Translations under genes and position numbers: made by a program
Shown: one piece after another, positions 1-7,914 of the stretch
Position numbering within the stretch: position 1 is the first letter of the stretch
How the letters are laid out: every line of letters begins with the position of its first letter
Notes under the pieces: model-generated
What the model was told of the DNA's origin: nothing
The model's input: only the letters and a program-made list of their open reading frames with translations
Databases searched by the model: none
From: Candidatus Dadabacteria bacterium RIFCSPHIGHO2_12_FULL_53_21
GTDB lineage: Bacteria; Desulfobacterota_D; UBA1144; Nemesobacterales; UBA2774
NCBI GenBank assembly: GCA_001775255.1
Contig: MFCJ01000117.1
Location: 2,247-17,475, forward strand
Direction of reading: 5' to 3'
DNA length: 15,229 nucleotides

Positions 1-61
1 CCGTGTGCTTCTGGGCGATATCGACGCGAAAGGGAAAATGCCCGTCGATTTGGGATTTTAG
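1..61 (+). CDS. 3' end of an upstream gene, GH3 glycosidase-like C-terminus (partial)
   Basis: Reading from base 2, 19 sense codons run into a TAG at 59-61 and give RVLLGDIDAKGKMPVDLGF. The pattern LLGD-x(4)-GK-x-PVD resembles the extreme C-terminus of two-domain family 3 glycoside hydrolases (beta-glucosidase or NagZ/YbbD type), which often end in a form like 'GDxxPxGKLPVxI'. The gene lies 43 bases upstream of the symporter start on the same strand, so the two could share a transcript. If the identity holds, a sugar-releasing enzyme next to a sodium symporter suggests hydrolysis coupled to uptake. Only 19 residues are visible, so the family call is tentative. That this is the end of a coding frame is more secure than the family. 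Confidence 0.5.
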   Translation, partial: RVLLGDIDAKGKMPVDLGF

Positions 62-104
62 TTTTACTATCCCCTTAAATCCTTATCAGGTAAATTACCC
101 CGCA

Positions 105-1880
105 ATGGGATCAGCCCTGACCTCAGCGTTATCCACCTTAAGCCCGCTCGATTGGGCTATTGTCGCGGCATACATGATTGCGTCCCTCGTGCTCGGCGTT
201 TATTTCACACGGAGGGCCAGCGGAAGTATGTCCTCCTACTTCGTATCCGACAGAAATATGTCCTGGTGGCTTCTCGGCACGTCGATGGTGGCGACAACTT
301 TTGCCGCGGACACCCCACTCGCCGTAACCGGCTGGATCAGGACCGAGGGAATATGGAAGAACTGGTTCTGGTGGAATTACGTATTCAGCCACGTCTTCAT
401 TGTCCTCGTATTCGCGAGGCTCTGGAGAAGGGCGGAAGTGATCACGGACAACGAGCTGAACGAGATCCGCTACAGCGGAAAGCCCGCCGCTTTTTTGAGG
501 GGGTTTAAAGCCTTTTATTATTCCACGCTCTTCAATTTCATTGTGATGGGCTGGGTTATTAGCGCGATGGCTAAGGTGCTGAAAATATTTTTCGGCGTCG
601 ACACGACAGTAGCGATCGTGATATGCATATCCATAGCCTTTTTCTACACGATGATGTCGGGGCTCTGGGGGGTTGCGCTGACGGACTTCCTGCAATATTT
701 CATAGCGCTTACGGGCACGTTCGTTCTCGCTTATGTAGTTATAAATTCGCCCGAAATCGGAGGGTTCTCAGGGTTCCTCGATAAGCTGAATACCATAGAC
801 GCCAAGCATTTAGCGTTCATTATGACCCCATCGGGAGGCAGCCCGGTGAGCGACGGGTTCCTGTCGTCAAGCTTTTTTACCTTTCTCGTTTACGTCACCG
901 TCATCTGGTGGTCTTCTCACAATACGGACGGCGGGGGGTATTTCATTCAGAGGATGTGCTCGGCTAAGAACGAGCGCCATTCGGTTGCCGGAACGGCGTG
1001 GTTCGCGGTCAACCATTATATTATCCGCTTGTGGCCATGGGTTCTCGTCGCTTTGGCATCACTGATAATTTATCCGAGTGCCGATGCCGCGAGGGGCGAT
1101 GACGAGGCAATGTACGTCGTGGTTATAAAGAACTTTTTAGGGCCCGGGCTCAAGGGGCTTCTATTCGTAACATTCCTGGCGGCTTTTATGTCTACCCTTT
1201 CGACCCATCTCAATTGGGGGGCTTCATATGTAATGAACGATATTTACAGGCGCTTCATCTATAAAGATGCGAGCGAGCGGCACTATATACGGGTTTCAAG
1301 GATTTGCACCCTCGTACTGACAGTGCTTGCCGGTTATTTTGCGTATCATATCGATAATATAGGCAAGGCGTGGATTTTCCTCTGGGCAATGAGCGCGGGC
1401 ATAGGCTTGGTGATATTATTGAGGTGGTTCTGGTGGAGGATAAACGCATGGTCCGAGATCTCGGCGCTCGCCTCATCTCTTTTGGCTATTCTGGCTCTGG
1501 TCATATATACCAAGTCCAACGGCATACCCCTTGAGCTCAAGCACCAGATACTGGTGATCCCCGTGTCTTTGATCATCTGGATAGCAGTGACTTTCATGAC
1601 ACGCCCGGAACCGCTCGAAACCCTCTCGGACTTCTACAAAAGGGTGCGTCCGTGGGGGTGGTGGAAGCCCGTAAGCGATCTGAACCCCGAGATAGAAAGA
1701 CCCCGGTTCACTCCTGTCGTAATAAATTGGATATTCGGGGTCTGTTGTATACTCTTCGGTATGACCGGGGTCGGAAAGGTTCTTCTGGGTTCGTTTTTCT
1801 TGGGGGCCGCCATGATCGCCGTCTCGCTCGTATCCGGGTTGATCGTATACTCAAGGTTGAAGAGGGAGCTCGCAGACTGA
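105..1880 (+). CDS. Sodium:solute symporter (SSS family) of unknown substrate
   Basis: This is a 591-residue inner-membrane protein with about 13 hydrophobic segments, the size and layout of the sodium:solute symporter family (the PutP/SGLT LeuT-fold group), which couples sodium entry to solute uptake. Near the N-terminus, after YFTRRA, come SSYFVSDRNMSWW and AADTPLAVTGW (about residues 67-77). These are typical of a bacterial SSS subgroup whose substrate is not established. LAAFMSTLST (about 358-367) corresponds to the TM8 region that holds the sodium-site Ser/Thr residues in this family. The frame is open upstream to base 3, but that part does not look like protein and overlaps the end of the preceding gene. 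I therefore place the start at ATG 105, just before the first hydrophobic segment. The ribosome site is weak (AGG at 88-90). Substrate cannot be read from sequence. Confidence 0.9.
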   Translation: MGSALTSALSTLSPLDWAIVAAYMIASLVLGVYFTRRASGSMSSYFVSDRNMSWWLLGTSMVATTFAADTPLAVTGWIRTEGIWKNWFWWNYVFSHVFIVLVFARLWRRAEVITDNELNEIRYSGKPAAFLRGFKAFYYSTLFNFIVMGWVISAMAKVLKIFFGVDTTVAIVICISIAFFYTMMSGLWGVALTDFLQYFIALTGTFVLAYVVINSPEIGGFSGFLDKLNTIDAKHLAFIMTPSGGSPVSDGFLSSSFFTFLVYVTVIWWSSHNTDGGGYFIQRMCSAKNERHSVAGTAWFAVNHYIIRLWPWVLVALASLIIYPSADAARGDDEAMYVVVIKNFLGPGLKGLLFVTFLAAFMSTLSTHLNWGASYVMNDIYRRFIYKDASERHYIRVSRICTLVLTVLAGYFAYHIDNIGKAWIFLWAMSAGIGLVILLRWFWWRINAWSEISALASSLLAILALVIYTKSNGIPLELKHQILVIPVSLIIWIAVTFMTRPEPLETLSDFYKRVRPWGWWKPVSDLNPEIERPRFTPVVINWIFGVCCILFGMTGVGKVLLGSFFLGAAMIAVSLVSGLIVYSRLKRELAD

Positions 1881-1906
1881 AAGCCCGCATAAATACCCGC
1901 GGCTTT
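1880..1906 (+). terminator. Possible hairpin after the symporter gene
   Basis: The arms at 1880-1888 and 1899-1906 pair over 8 bp with one bulged C, around a 10-base loop that starts at the symporter stop codon. No run of T follows, so this is a weak terminator candidate or a 3'-end stabiliser at the symporter/nuoI boundary. Confidence 0.25.
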
Positions 1907-1931
1907 AAATATCGCCGATTTATGTTATAAA
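1904..1931 (+). promoter_or_regulatory. Possible sigma70-like promoter for nuoI
   Basis: TTTAAA at 1904-1909 and TATAAA at 1926-1931 are separated by 16 bases and lie about 30 bases before the nuoI start. The -35 match is modest. The pair overlaps the hairpin above, so both calls are tentative. Confidence 0.25.
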
Positions 1932-1961
1932 TTATATGTCGTTACAAGCAGGGAACATTAT

Positions 1962-2558
1962 ATGGCAATAAAGATAAAACTGCTGAAACATCCTGAGCTT
2001 ACCTGGTACGAGAAGCTCTACCTCCCGCAAATCATCGGCGGTCTCGTTATTACGCTCAAGCATCTGATACATTTCAAGCCCATTACTATTCAGTACCCCG
2101 AAGAGGTAAAAGAGCTCCCGCCCAGGTACAGGGGACTCCATATACTGCCCGCCGACGATGACGGCGAGATAAGGTGTGTCGCATGCAAGCTCTGCGAGGT
2201 CGCGTGCCCCACTCAGGCTATATCCATAGTGGCCGAGCCCGCGGACGATTACGGTATAGAGCGGAGGCCGAAGGTATACAATATCGACTTCATGAGGTGC
2301 GTTTTTTGCGGTTTTTGCGTTGAGGCGTGTCCCTGCGACGCCCTCAGGATGGGCATGAAGTACGAGCTCGCTTCATACAACAGGGCAGGGCTCGTGCACA
2401 CGAAAGAGGTCTTCTTCGATCCGAACGTGAGGAGCCATGCGCCCCGGGACAACGCGAATTTCCTTTACGAAATGGGCAAGGGAGAGATTCTCGACAAGCC
2501 CGAAGAGGTCGAGAATGTAAAAAAGCTCACCGGAACCTACACTCCCTCCGGGTCCTGA
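1962..2558 (+). CDS. nuoI: NADH-quinone oxidoreductase subunit I (2x[4Fe-4S] ferredoxin-type)
   Basis: This 198-residue protein matches NuoI/Nqo9, the complex I peripheral-arm subunit that carries clusters N6a and N6b on the route to quinone. Two ferredoxin motifs are intact: C72-x2-C75-x2-C78-x3-C82-P and C113-x2-C116-x2-C119-x3-C123-P. The N-terminal stretch (residues 15-45, LTWYEKLYLPQIIGGLVITLKHLIHFKP) is the amphipathic membrane-facing helix typical of NuoI. RYRG before the first cluster is also typical. A ribosome site, AGGGA at 1950-1954, sits 7 bases before ATG 1962. Length is slightly above the usual 160-180 through a short charged C-terminal tail. No nuoH or nuoJ flanks it: a symporter is upstream and a convergent glycosyltransferase follows. 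It is therefore an orphan copy or a displaced member of a split nuo cluster. Confidence 0.93.
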   Translation: MAIKIKLLKHPELTWYEKLYLPQIIGGLVITLKHLIHFKPITIQYPEEVKELPPRYRGLHILPADDDGEIRCVACKLCEVACPTQAISIVAEPADDYGIERRPKVYNIDFMRCVFCGFCVEACPCDALRMGMKYELASYNRAGLVHTKEVFFDPNVRSHAPRDNANFLYEMGKGEILDKPEEVENVKKLTGTYTPSGS

Positions 2559-2594
2559 ATCTTCCAGATTTGTTTTATATGGCCGCGTATATTC

Positions 2595-3611
2595 CTAGGG
2601 GATCCTGTGTTGTATCCAGCATACCGCGAAAGAAGCGCCGCAGTAAAGATAATAAAAGAAATGCATGGGTATCGCGAGAAGCGTGAACCTTAGTCCCCTC
2701 TTCCTGAGAAAAAATCCGTATAGACCGCTGTTAAGCGTGAGGAGCGCCGCAACAACCGCGAGAGCGGCAATAACGAATACGAACGTTATCCCTGAACCGT
2801 AGGGTCTCAACAGTCCTAAAATTATCGCCAGCAGGATCAGGGAAAGTAATCCCGCAAGCACTGTGCTCATCCTGTCCGATATGCTGAGGTTCATGTCACT
2901 CGGCATCATCCCTGTCTCTATTATGAGCTTCGACCACGGCAGGGCGCGGTTGAAGATATCGGTCCTTATCATGGAGCGCCAGTGCCAATGCTTTAAGTGC
3001 TTTACCTCTATGCCCTTATCGAGCGTAATCCTATACCCTTTCTGCCTCATTCTGTAGCCGAGCTCTATATCCTCGATGGACGGGGCCGGGTACTTATCCC
3101 CGTCGAACCCGCCGAGCTCCGAAAAGACCTTGCGTCTCACGGCGCCGCAGCCGGCCCAAAAGGTATCCGCATCACCGTATGACCTCTGGTGGACGAAATG
3201 GTGGAGCAGGTTTCTATACTGTGATATGAAATCGGAAGCCCTGGGGCTATCGTCGTAAGACCCGAACGCGGCCGAGATATCCGGATCGCCCATGAAAAGC
3301 CCCGCGAACTGCCCCAGCGTGTTCTCGGTCACGACTACGTCGGCGTCGACGAAAAGGAGTATTTCCCCCGCGGCCCTCTTCGCCCCTTCGTTACGCGCCG
3401 CCGCCGGACCCGACTGCCGCTCGAGCCCGATAACCGCAGCGCCGAAGCCCCTGCAAATTTCAGCCGAGTTATCCGTGGACGCGTCGTCGACTACGATGGT
3501 CTCAAAAGATCTGTAGAGAGAGCTTCCGAGCGCCCTCAGACATTCCTCGATATAGCCGCCCCCGTTATACACGGGGATGATTACCGAGATGTAGGGATTA
3601 TCTGAATTCAT
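2595..3611 (-). CDS. Membrane-anchored family 2 glycosyltransferase
   Basis: This 338-residue protein has an N-terminal GT-A domain. It opens with PYISVIIPVYNGG, then VVDDASTDNS, then the DxD-type metal/nucleotide motif VDADV (about residues 88-92), and SIEDIELGYR (about 178-187), the family's ED acceptor/catalytic-base region. HLKHWHW follows. The last 90 residues hold about three hydrophobic segments that anchor the enzyme to the inner membrane, with the active domain in the cytoplasm. It probably transfers an activated sugar to a lipid-linked or envelope acceptor; donor and acceptor are unknown. I chose ATG 3611 because the family usually begins within about 10 residues of the SVIIPVYN strand and AGGG lies just upstream. 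A GTG at 3650 would add 13 residues and is a real alternative (GAGG 9 bases ahead). The ABC exporter gene ends at 3684, so the two are probably cotranscribed. Confidence 0.88.
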   Translation of the reverse strand: MNSDNPYISVIIPVYNGGGYIEECLRALGSSLYRSFETIVVDDASTDNSAEICRGFGAAVIGLERQSGPAAARNEGAKRAAGEILLFVDADVVVTENTLGQFAGLFMGDPDISAAFGSYDDSPRASDFISQYRNLLHHFVHQRSYGDADTFWAGCGAVRRKVFSELGGFDGDKYPAPSIEDIELGYRMRQKGYRITLDKGIEVKHLKHWHWRSMIRTDIFNRALPWSKLIIETGMMPSDMNLSISDRMSTVLAGLLSLILLAIILGLLRPYGSGITFVFVIAALAVVAALLTLNSGLYGFFLRKRGLRFTLLAIPMHFFYYLYCGASFAVCWIQHRIP

Positions 3612-3683
3612 ATCACCCTGATACGAATGAGCTTTATCGTCTGCTTGCACGGCCTTCTGCCTCGCCTGTATATCAAGCCGTGA

Positions 3684-5480
3684 TCATTTGCCCGAAGTGG
3701 CCAGTTCGTAGTATTCCCCCCTCCGCCCCATCAGCTCCGTTTCAGACCCCGTCTCCGAGACCCTCCCGTCCCTGAGCACTATCAGCTGGTCCGCGTTCTT
3801 GATCGTCGAAAGCCTGTGGGCGATTATTACGACCGTCCTGTTTCTGCTGAGCTCGGTGATCGCCTTGTGAATAAGCTCCTCGGTCCTCGTATCGAGAGAG
3901 CTCGTCGCTTCGTCGAGGATGAGTATCTCCGGGTTTTTCAATATGGCCCGCGCGATGGATATCCTCTGGCGCTGACCTCCCGAGAGCCTGATACCCCTCT
4001 CTCCGAGAATTGTGTCGTATCCCTCAGGCAGCCCGGATATGAATTCGTCCGCGCCCGCCCTCTTCGCGGCATCCGTGATTACCTCGTCCGACGGCTCGCC
4101 GATGAGGCCGAAAGCGATGTTGTTCCTGACCGTGTCGTTGAATATGAACGTATCCTGGCTGACAATGCCGATATTACGGCGGTATGATTCGACCGCCATG
4201 TTCCTGAGGGGCTCGTCGTCGATAAAAATGTCCCCTGTCTGCGGATCGTAAAACCTCAGCAGCAGGTTGATTATGGTCGATTTCCCGGCTCCGGATTTGC
4301 CTACGATAGCGGTCGTTTTACCCTTGGGAATAAAGAAGCCCGCGTCGGTCAGAGCCGTTTTTTCGCCGACGCCGTATGAAAAAGTGACGGACTCGAACCT
4401 GATGCCGCTCTTTAAACCCGTATACGGCTTATCTCCGTCCCTGAGGACGGGTTTATTGTCGAGCCTTGTGAGTTCGTAGACGGCGTCTAATGCGGGGAGC
4501 CTGCTTACGATGATCCCCCTCGCCTGGTTTATCTGTTTTATCACCGGGAGCATGCGCGCGAGTATGTATACGAAGGGGAGCATCTGGGTGAGAACGAGCC
4601 TGTAGTCCATATCCGCGCTCTTGATGGCTATCAGGAAAAGGATTCCGATTGCCAGGACCCCTAAAGCCTCGGTGATGACGTGGACCATGAACGTTGAAAA
4701 ATTGAGATTCAACTGGTTGGCCGCGTGCCTTTCGATTCGGTTCCTCAGCTTGATTGTCTGCTCTCTTTCTTTCGTGAAAGACTTTATAACCTGTATTCCG
4801 GATAGAGTCTCGTGAAGGGACGCGGTAAGCTCTCTCCCGCTGTCGATCATTTTGAACCCGTAGAGGGATATCTTTTTGATATATATAGACACTCCGAACG
4901 CGATGATCGCCGATAGAACGATCGTTACGGCGGTAAGCTTCCAGGAGAAAACGACCAGGAGGGCGAGGAATAGAAGGAAGGACATAATGAGGTTAATCAT
5001 TTCCGACGACTTCTTGAATATCTCGTCCGTGTGGACGGTGTTATAGATAATGTTTTCAACGAGCTCGCCTGTCTTTACGTTGTTGTAGAATCCGATACCG
5101 ACCGCCATGAGCGTATTCACTACGCGTACCCTGAGGTTTTGGATCAATCTTGCTGTGAGCCAGTATGTGAGGTAATAGAACACGGCCAATACGAGATTCT
5201 TCAGTATCAGCGCGAGGACGACCAGAATAAGCGATAGGAGTATCTGTTTCTCAATCGGATAACCGGAGAAGATTTTTATAAGCGATTGGAGGACTTCCGG
5301 GAGCTGGCTGTAATTTGTTATCTGCTGGATTCCGCCCAGGAGCGGGACCAGCATCCCTATGGAAATACCGTCGAAAGCGGCCGCAAAGAATGACAACACG
5401 AATATAAGTGCGATGTACTTTTTATACGGGCTCAGTAAATCGAGCACGAATTTTCTTTTGAGCTTTCTTTCGTCAGTCAA
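3684..5480 (-). CDS. MsbA-type ABC exporter (fused transmembrane and ATPase domains)
   Basis: This 598-residue half-transporter has six predicted membrane segments in residues 20-320, followed by one nucleotide-binding domain. The ATPase motifs are complete: Walker A GKSGAGKST (394-402), Q-loop Q442, signature LSGGQ (499-503), Walker B ILILDE (519-524), D-loop SSLD (527-530) and H-loop H555. It is expected to work as a homodimer in the inner membrane, flipping or exporting a lipid, lipid-linked sugar or drug. The nearby glycosyltransferase and flavoprotein favour an envelope glycolipid. The start is TTG 5480, with AGGGA at 5489-5493 (8-base spacing). MsbA itself is not certain, since many type IV exporters share this layout. 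A 130-base gap separates it from the upstream gene, so it may also have its own promoter. Confidence 0.92.
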   Translation of the reverse strand: MTDERKLKRKFVLDLLSPYKKYIALIFVLSFFAAAFDGISIGMLVPLLGGIQQITNYSQLPEVLQSLIKIFSGYPIEKQILLSLILVVLALILKNLVLAVFYYLTYWLTARLIQNLRVRVVNTLMAVGIGFYNNVKTGELVENIIYNTVHTDEIFKKSSEMINLIMSFLLFLALLVVFSWKLTAVTIVLSAIIAFGVSIYIKKISLYGFKMIDSGRELTASLHETLSGIQVIKSFTKEREQTIKLRNRIERHAANQLNLNFSTFMVHVITEALGVLAIGILFLIAIKSADMDYRLVLTQMLPFVYILARMLPVIKQINQARGIIVSRLPALDAVYELTRLDNKPVLRDGDKPYTGLKSGIRFESVTFSYGVGEKTALTDAGFFIPKGKTTAIVGKSGAGKSTIINLLLRFYDPQTGDIFIDDEPLRNMAVESYRRNIGIVSQDTFIFNDTVRNNIAFGLIGEPSDEVITDAAKRAGADEFISGLPEGYDTILGERGIRLSGGQRQRISIARAILKNPEILILDEATSSLDTRTEELIHKAITELSRNRTVVIIAHRLSTIKNADQLIVLRDGRVSETGSETELMGRRGEYYELATSGK

Positions 5481-5525
5481 CTCTTCATTCCCTGCTTGCG
5501 GATATCTTTACCCCGGCGAAATGAT

Positions 5526-5553
5526 ATTTTACTCAAATCCTGACATTTGTAAC
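5526..5553 (-). promoter_or_regulatory. Possible internal promoter for the ABC exporter gene
   Basis: On the minus strand, GTTACA (5548-5553) and TAAAAT (5526-5531) are 16 bases apart, inside the longest gap of the cluster (5481-5610). The -10 matches 5 of 6 consensus bases and the -35 matches 4 of 6. It would give a leader of about 40 bases to the TTG start. Apart from this and the ribosome site I see nothing in that gap. Confidence 0.25.
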
Positions 5554-5610
5554 AGTTTTCGGTGGGTTGGCGGCAGTCTGGTCGCGATGGACGATCTGTG
5601 TGATACGCCG

Positions 5611-5940
5611 TTAATACCTCTGCCTCAAAAGAACGATTCGGTTATATATCCAGCCTATCAGGGCGCCGCCTATCGTGCCGACGGCGAATCCGTATATAAA
5701 TCCGATAATACTTCCCAGAAACGATACACTGTAACCGATAAAGAACTGACTCAGGAGCTCCATGTGAGGGCCCAGGACATACTCCCCCGAAGGACCGGGC
5801 TGAGGTCCTTTCAGCAGAAGCCAGTTCGTGGCTATGAATATAACCAGCCCGATAATGATGCCGAGTATTAACCCCAGCACCTTCGCGTTCAGTATTACCA
5901 CTGCCTGAAGGAGTTTCTCTTCTTCTCTATCTCTGTTCAT
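5611..5940 (-). CDS. Small membrane protein, free-standing copy of the flavoprotein C-terminal domain
   Basis: This 109-residue protein of no named family has a charged N-terminus (MNRDREEEK) and two long hydrophobic segments, about residues 18-44 and 70-101. It aligns by eye with the last 100 residues of the upstream flavoprotein. Both have the form GLxxFxATxxLxLKG, then VxGPxxxLLxQxFxGYSVxxxGxxIGFxYxF, then LIGW. The main gap is about 7 residues between the LKG and GP parts. It starts at ATG 5940, 11 bases after the flavoprotein stop, with AAAGG at 5949-5953 overlapping that stop, so the two genes are very probably cotranscribed and coupled. A plausible role is as a membrane partner or dimerisation unit for the flavoprotein, but no function can be read directly. 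It contains no cysteine or obvious catalytic residues. Confidence 0.8.
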   Translation of the reverse strand: MNRDREEEKLLQAVVILNAKVLGLILGIIIGLVIFIATNWLLLKGPQPGPSGEYVLGPHMELLSQFFIGYSVSFLGSIIGFIYGFAVGTIGGALIGWIYNRIVLLRQRY

Positions 5941-5951
5941 AATCCAGGCCT

Positions 5952-7844
5952 TTAAATATAATCGATAAAATTCTTAAAAGTCGAGAGCTCTCTTTCCTTG
6001 CTGATCCTGAAGACATAAATACCCGTCAGGAAGTTTCTCAAGTACGCGAACAGCCACCCAATAAGGAACCCCCATAAGAATGAATACCCGAACCCGATGA
6101 CGGCGCCCTTTAGCGTTACCGAGTACCCGGCGAAGTATTGACCGAGGAGGCTGAGAGTGGGGCCCACGACATGCCCTCCTTTTAATATGAGTACGAGTGT
6201 GGCGAGGAAGACCGCAAGGCCGCAAACTGTCCCCACGGAAACGGCGAAAGCGAGCTTGTCCATTCGCGCAAAGGCCTTTATAATCGCCTCGTCCAGTGCC
6301 GAGGTCCTTTGCGTGGCCACGGGTTCAGGCACAATCGGCTGTGTCCCGGCGAGGCCTTGAAAACCGTAAAGGTCTTCTTCTCCGGTCAGAGCGGCCTCCT
6401 CGTGGTATTCCTGATCGGCGTTTACCTTCCAGAGGTCATAGTCGGCCCCGAGGATATTCTTCGCAGCGAGCATCGCGGTCAGCATGGAATGGTCCTGATT
6501 GTTGTATTTATGCATACCGTTACGGCCCACAAGCTGTAAATTGTGTATACCCCCCAGGTATTCGCGTATGATCCTCAAGGACTCGCGGTAGCCCGAGTCG
6601 TAAACGGGATAGGCTTTCGGCATCCTCACAACCGAGCCGTCCTCGACGAGCGATGTGTTCACGAGGTTCATCTTTTCGAGCTCCTTCTTCGCGAACTCTA
6701 TCAGCTCCGGGTCGCTCATCGACCATAGTCCGTCACCCTCAAAGCAGAAGTACTCGAGCCCGAGACAGGTTTTTCCCGGGTCGGGCACCATGTCCCCGCT
6801 CCAGTTCTTGAAGTTCTGGATCCTCCCCAGTTTTACGCCGGGTTCGTGTATGTATATCCAGTTGTCGGGAAAGACGTCGGGCTGGTCGATAACGAGGGAA
6901 ACAGTAAGGAAATCCCTGTAATTAAGGCAGGCGGCGGCCTCGAGGACTTCCTCGGGCGGCGCGGGATCGAGCTTCTGAATGAGCTCCCTTATCGGCATGG
7001 TGCTTATAAAGTCCGTGCCGTGAACGGACTCGACCGCTTCGTTTCCGCTAACTTCGATCTTTTCCACCCTGCCGTTTCCGACGTGTATTTTTTTTACGTC
7101 CGAGTTCAGCAGTAACTCGCATCCGACCCGGGTGATTTTATCGGCCACGGCCTCCCACATCATTCCGGGCCCGAGTCTAGGATAATCGAAGCTGTCTATC
7201 AGGGTTTTAATGGCCTCTTTCTTCTCGGAGCCGTTATCCTTAAGGAGGGCGTTTTTCAGGGCCTGCATAAGGGAGAGCCCCTTTATCCTCTGTGCGGCCC
7301 ATTCGGCGCTTATCTCGCTGCAGGGTATCCCCCAAACCTTTTCAGTATAGGTCTTGAAAAAGAGGCCGTAAAGACGGCTTCCGAAGCGGTTCGAAACCCA
7401 TCTGTCGAACGTATCCTCCGGCAGCTCCGGGGACAGCTGTGATTTCAGGTAGCTCGCCGCAATAAGGAAGCTGTTCCAGACGCCCAGCCCGAAGAGTGCG
7501 TTAGTCACGCGGAAAGGGTAATAAAAGAACCTGTTATTGTAGTAGATACGCGAGAGTCTTTGTCTCTTGAGAAAATCATTCCCGAGTACCTCCCGCCACA
7601 TGTTTTCGACGGCGCGCACCTTGGTGAAAAAACGGTGCCCCCCTATGTCGAAGCGATAGCCCCGGTAATTGACAGTTCTGGCCAGCCCTCCGACGACGCC
7701 GTCTTTCTCGATTACGGTTGATTTTATCCCGGCCTTGGAGAGCTCGTAGGCGGCCGTCAGTCCCGCGGGACCGGCTCCTATTATCACCGCCTTTTTATCG
7801 TTATATCTGTCTTCAGTTTCGGAGTCGCGGTTCATTTTTATCAT
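5952..7844 (-). CDS. UDP-galactopyranose-mutase-like/amine-oxidase-fold flavoprotein with C-terminal membrane domain
   Basis: This is a 630-residue protein. Residues 18-47 are a Rossmann dinucleotide site, GAGPAGLTAAYELSKAG followed by an acidic residue (VIEK). Next come GGLARTVNYRGYRFDIGGHRFF (52-73), the FAD-contact segment seen in UDP-galactopyranose mutase and related NAD(P)/FAD oxidoreductases. GRNGMHKYNNQDHSM (440-454) is the C-terminal FAD motif of this group. The catalytic part ends near 475 and a low-complexity linker (about 478-518) follows. Residues 525-605 form a two-segment membrane domain homologous to the protein encoded just downstream. The enzyme probably isomerises or oxidises a sugar nucleotide or an isoprenoid-linked substrate at the inner membrane; which one is not evident. 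Start is ATG 7844 or ATG 7835; neither has a strong ribosome site. The related enzymes I know of mostly lack the tail, which makes this architecture notable. Confidence 0.85.
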   Translation of the reverse strand: MIKMNRDSETEDRYNDKKAVIIGAGPAGLTAAYELSKAGIKSTVIEKDGVVGGLARTVNYRGYRFDIGGHRFFTKVRAVENMWREVLGNDFLKRQRLSRIYYNNRFFYYPFRVTNALFGLGVWNSFLIAASYLKSQLSPELPEDTFDRWVSNRFGSRLYGLFFKTYTEKVWGIPCSEISAEWAAQRIKGLSLMQALKNALLKDNGSEKKEAIKTLIDSFDYPRLGPGMMWEAVADKITRVGCELLLNSDVKKIHVGNGRVEKIEVSGNEAVESVHGTDFISTMPIRELIQKLDPAPPEEVLEAAACLNYRDFLTVSLVIDQPDVFPDNWIYIHEPGVKLGRIQNFKNWSGDMVPDPGKTCLGLEYFCFEGDGLWSMSDPELIEFAKKELEKMNLVNTSLVEDGSVVRMPKAYPVYDSGYRESLRIIREYLGGIHNLQLVGRNGMHKYNNQDHSMLTAMLAAKNILGADYDLWKVNADQEYHEEAALTGEEDLYGFQGLAGTQPIVPEPVATQRTSALDEAIIKAFARMDKLAFAVSVGTVCGLAVFLATLVLILKGGHVVGPTLSLLGQYFAGYSVTLKGAVIGFGYSFLWGFLIGWLFAYLRNFLTGIYVFRISKERELSTFKNFIDYI

Positions 7845-7865
7845 GTCGTAAAGGCCGGTATTGCC

Positions 7866-7885
7866 GCCGGAACGCGGCTTCCGGC
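7866..7885 (-). other. Intergenic hairpin between carboxyltransferase and flavoprotein genes
   Basis: A perfect 7-bp inverted repeat (7866-7872 with 7879-7885) encloses a 6-base loop in the 70-base gap. A GGCCGG/CCGGCC pair (7853-7858, 7881-7886) offers an alternative fold close to the flavoprotein start. No T-run follows on either strand, so it is unlikely to be a full terminator. It could act in mRNA processing, partial attenuation or differential expression within the cluster. Confidence 0.35.
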
Positions 7886-7914
7886 CCGAAGCCCCCCGTC
7901 CTGGTCCACGCGGC

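Noticed and set aside
3..104. N-terminal extension of the symporter frame
   Set aside because: The 34 extra residues do not look like symporter N-terminus, and the same bases encode the end of another gene in a different frame.
138..695. 185-codon open frame on the minus strand opposite the symporter
   Set aside because: The translation is charged, His/Arg/Pro-rich and motif-free, while the plus strand gives a coherent transporter.
2327..2686. Plus-strand open frame running past the nuoI end into the glycosyltransferase
   Set aside because: It is a shifted frame of nuoI with low-complexity Arg-rich translation, not a separate gene.
5359..5871. 170-codon open frame on the plus strand across the exporter start and the small membrane gene
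   Set aside because: No domain-like sequence. It crosses two minus-strand genes, one of which shows clear homology to its neighbour.
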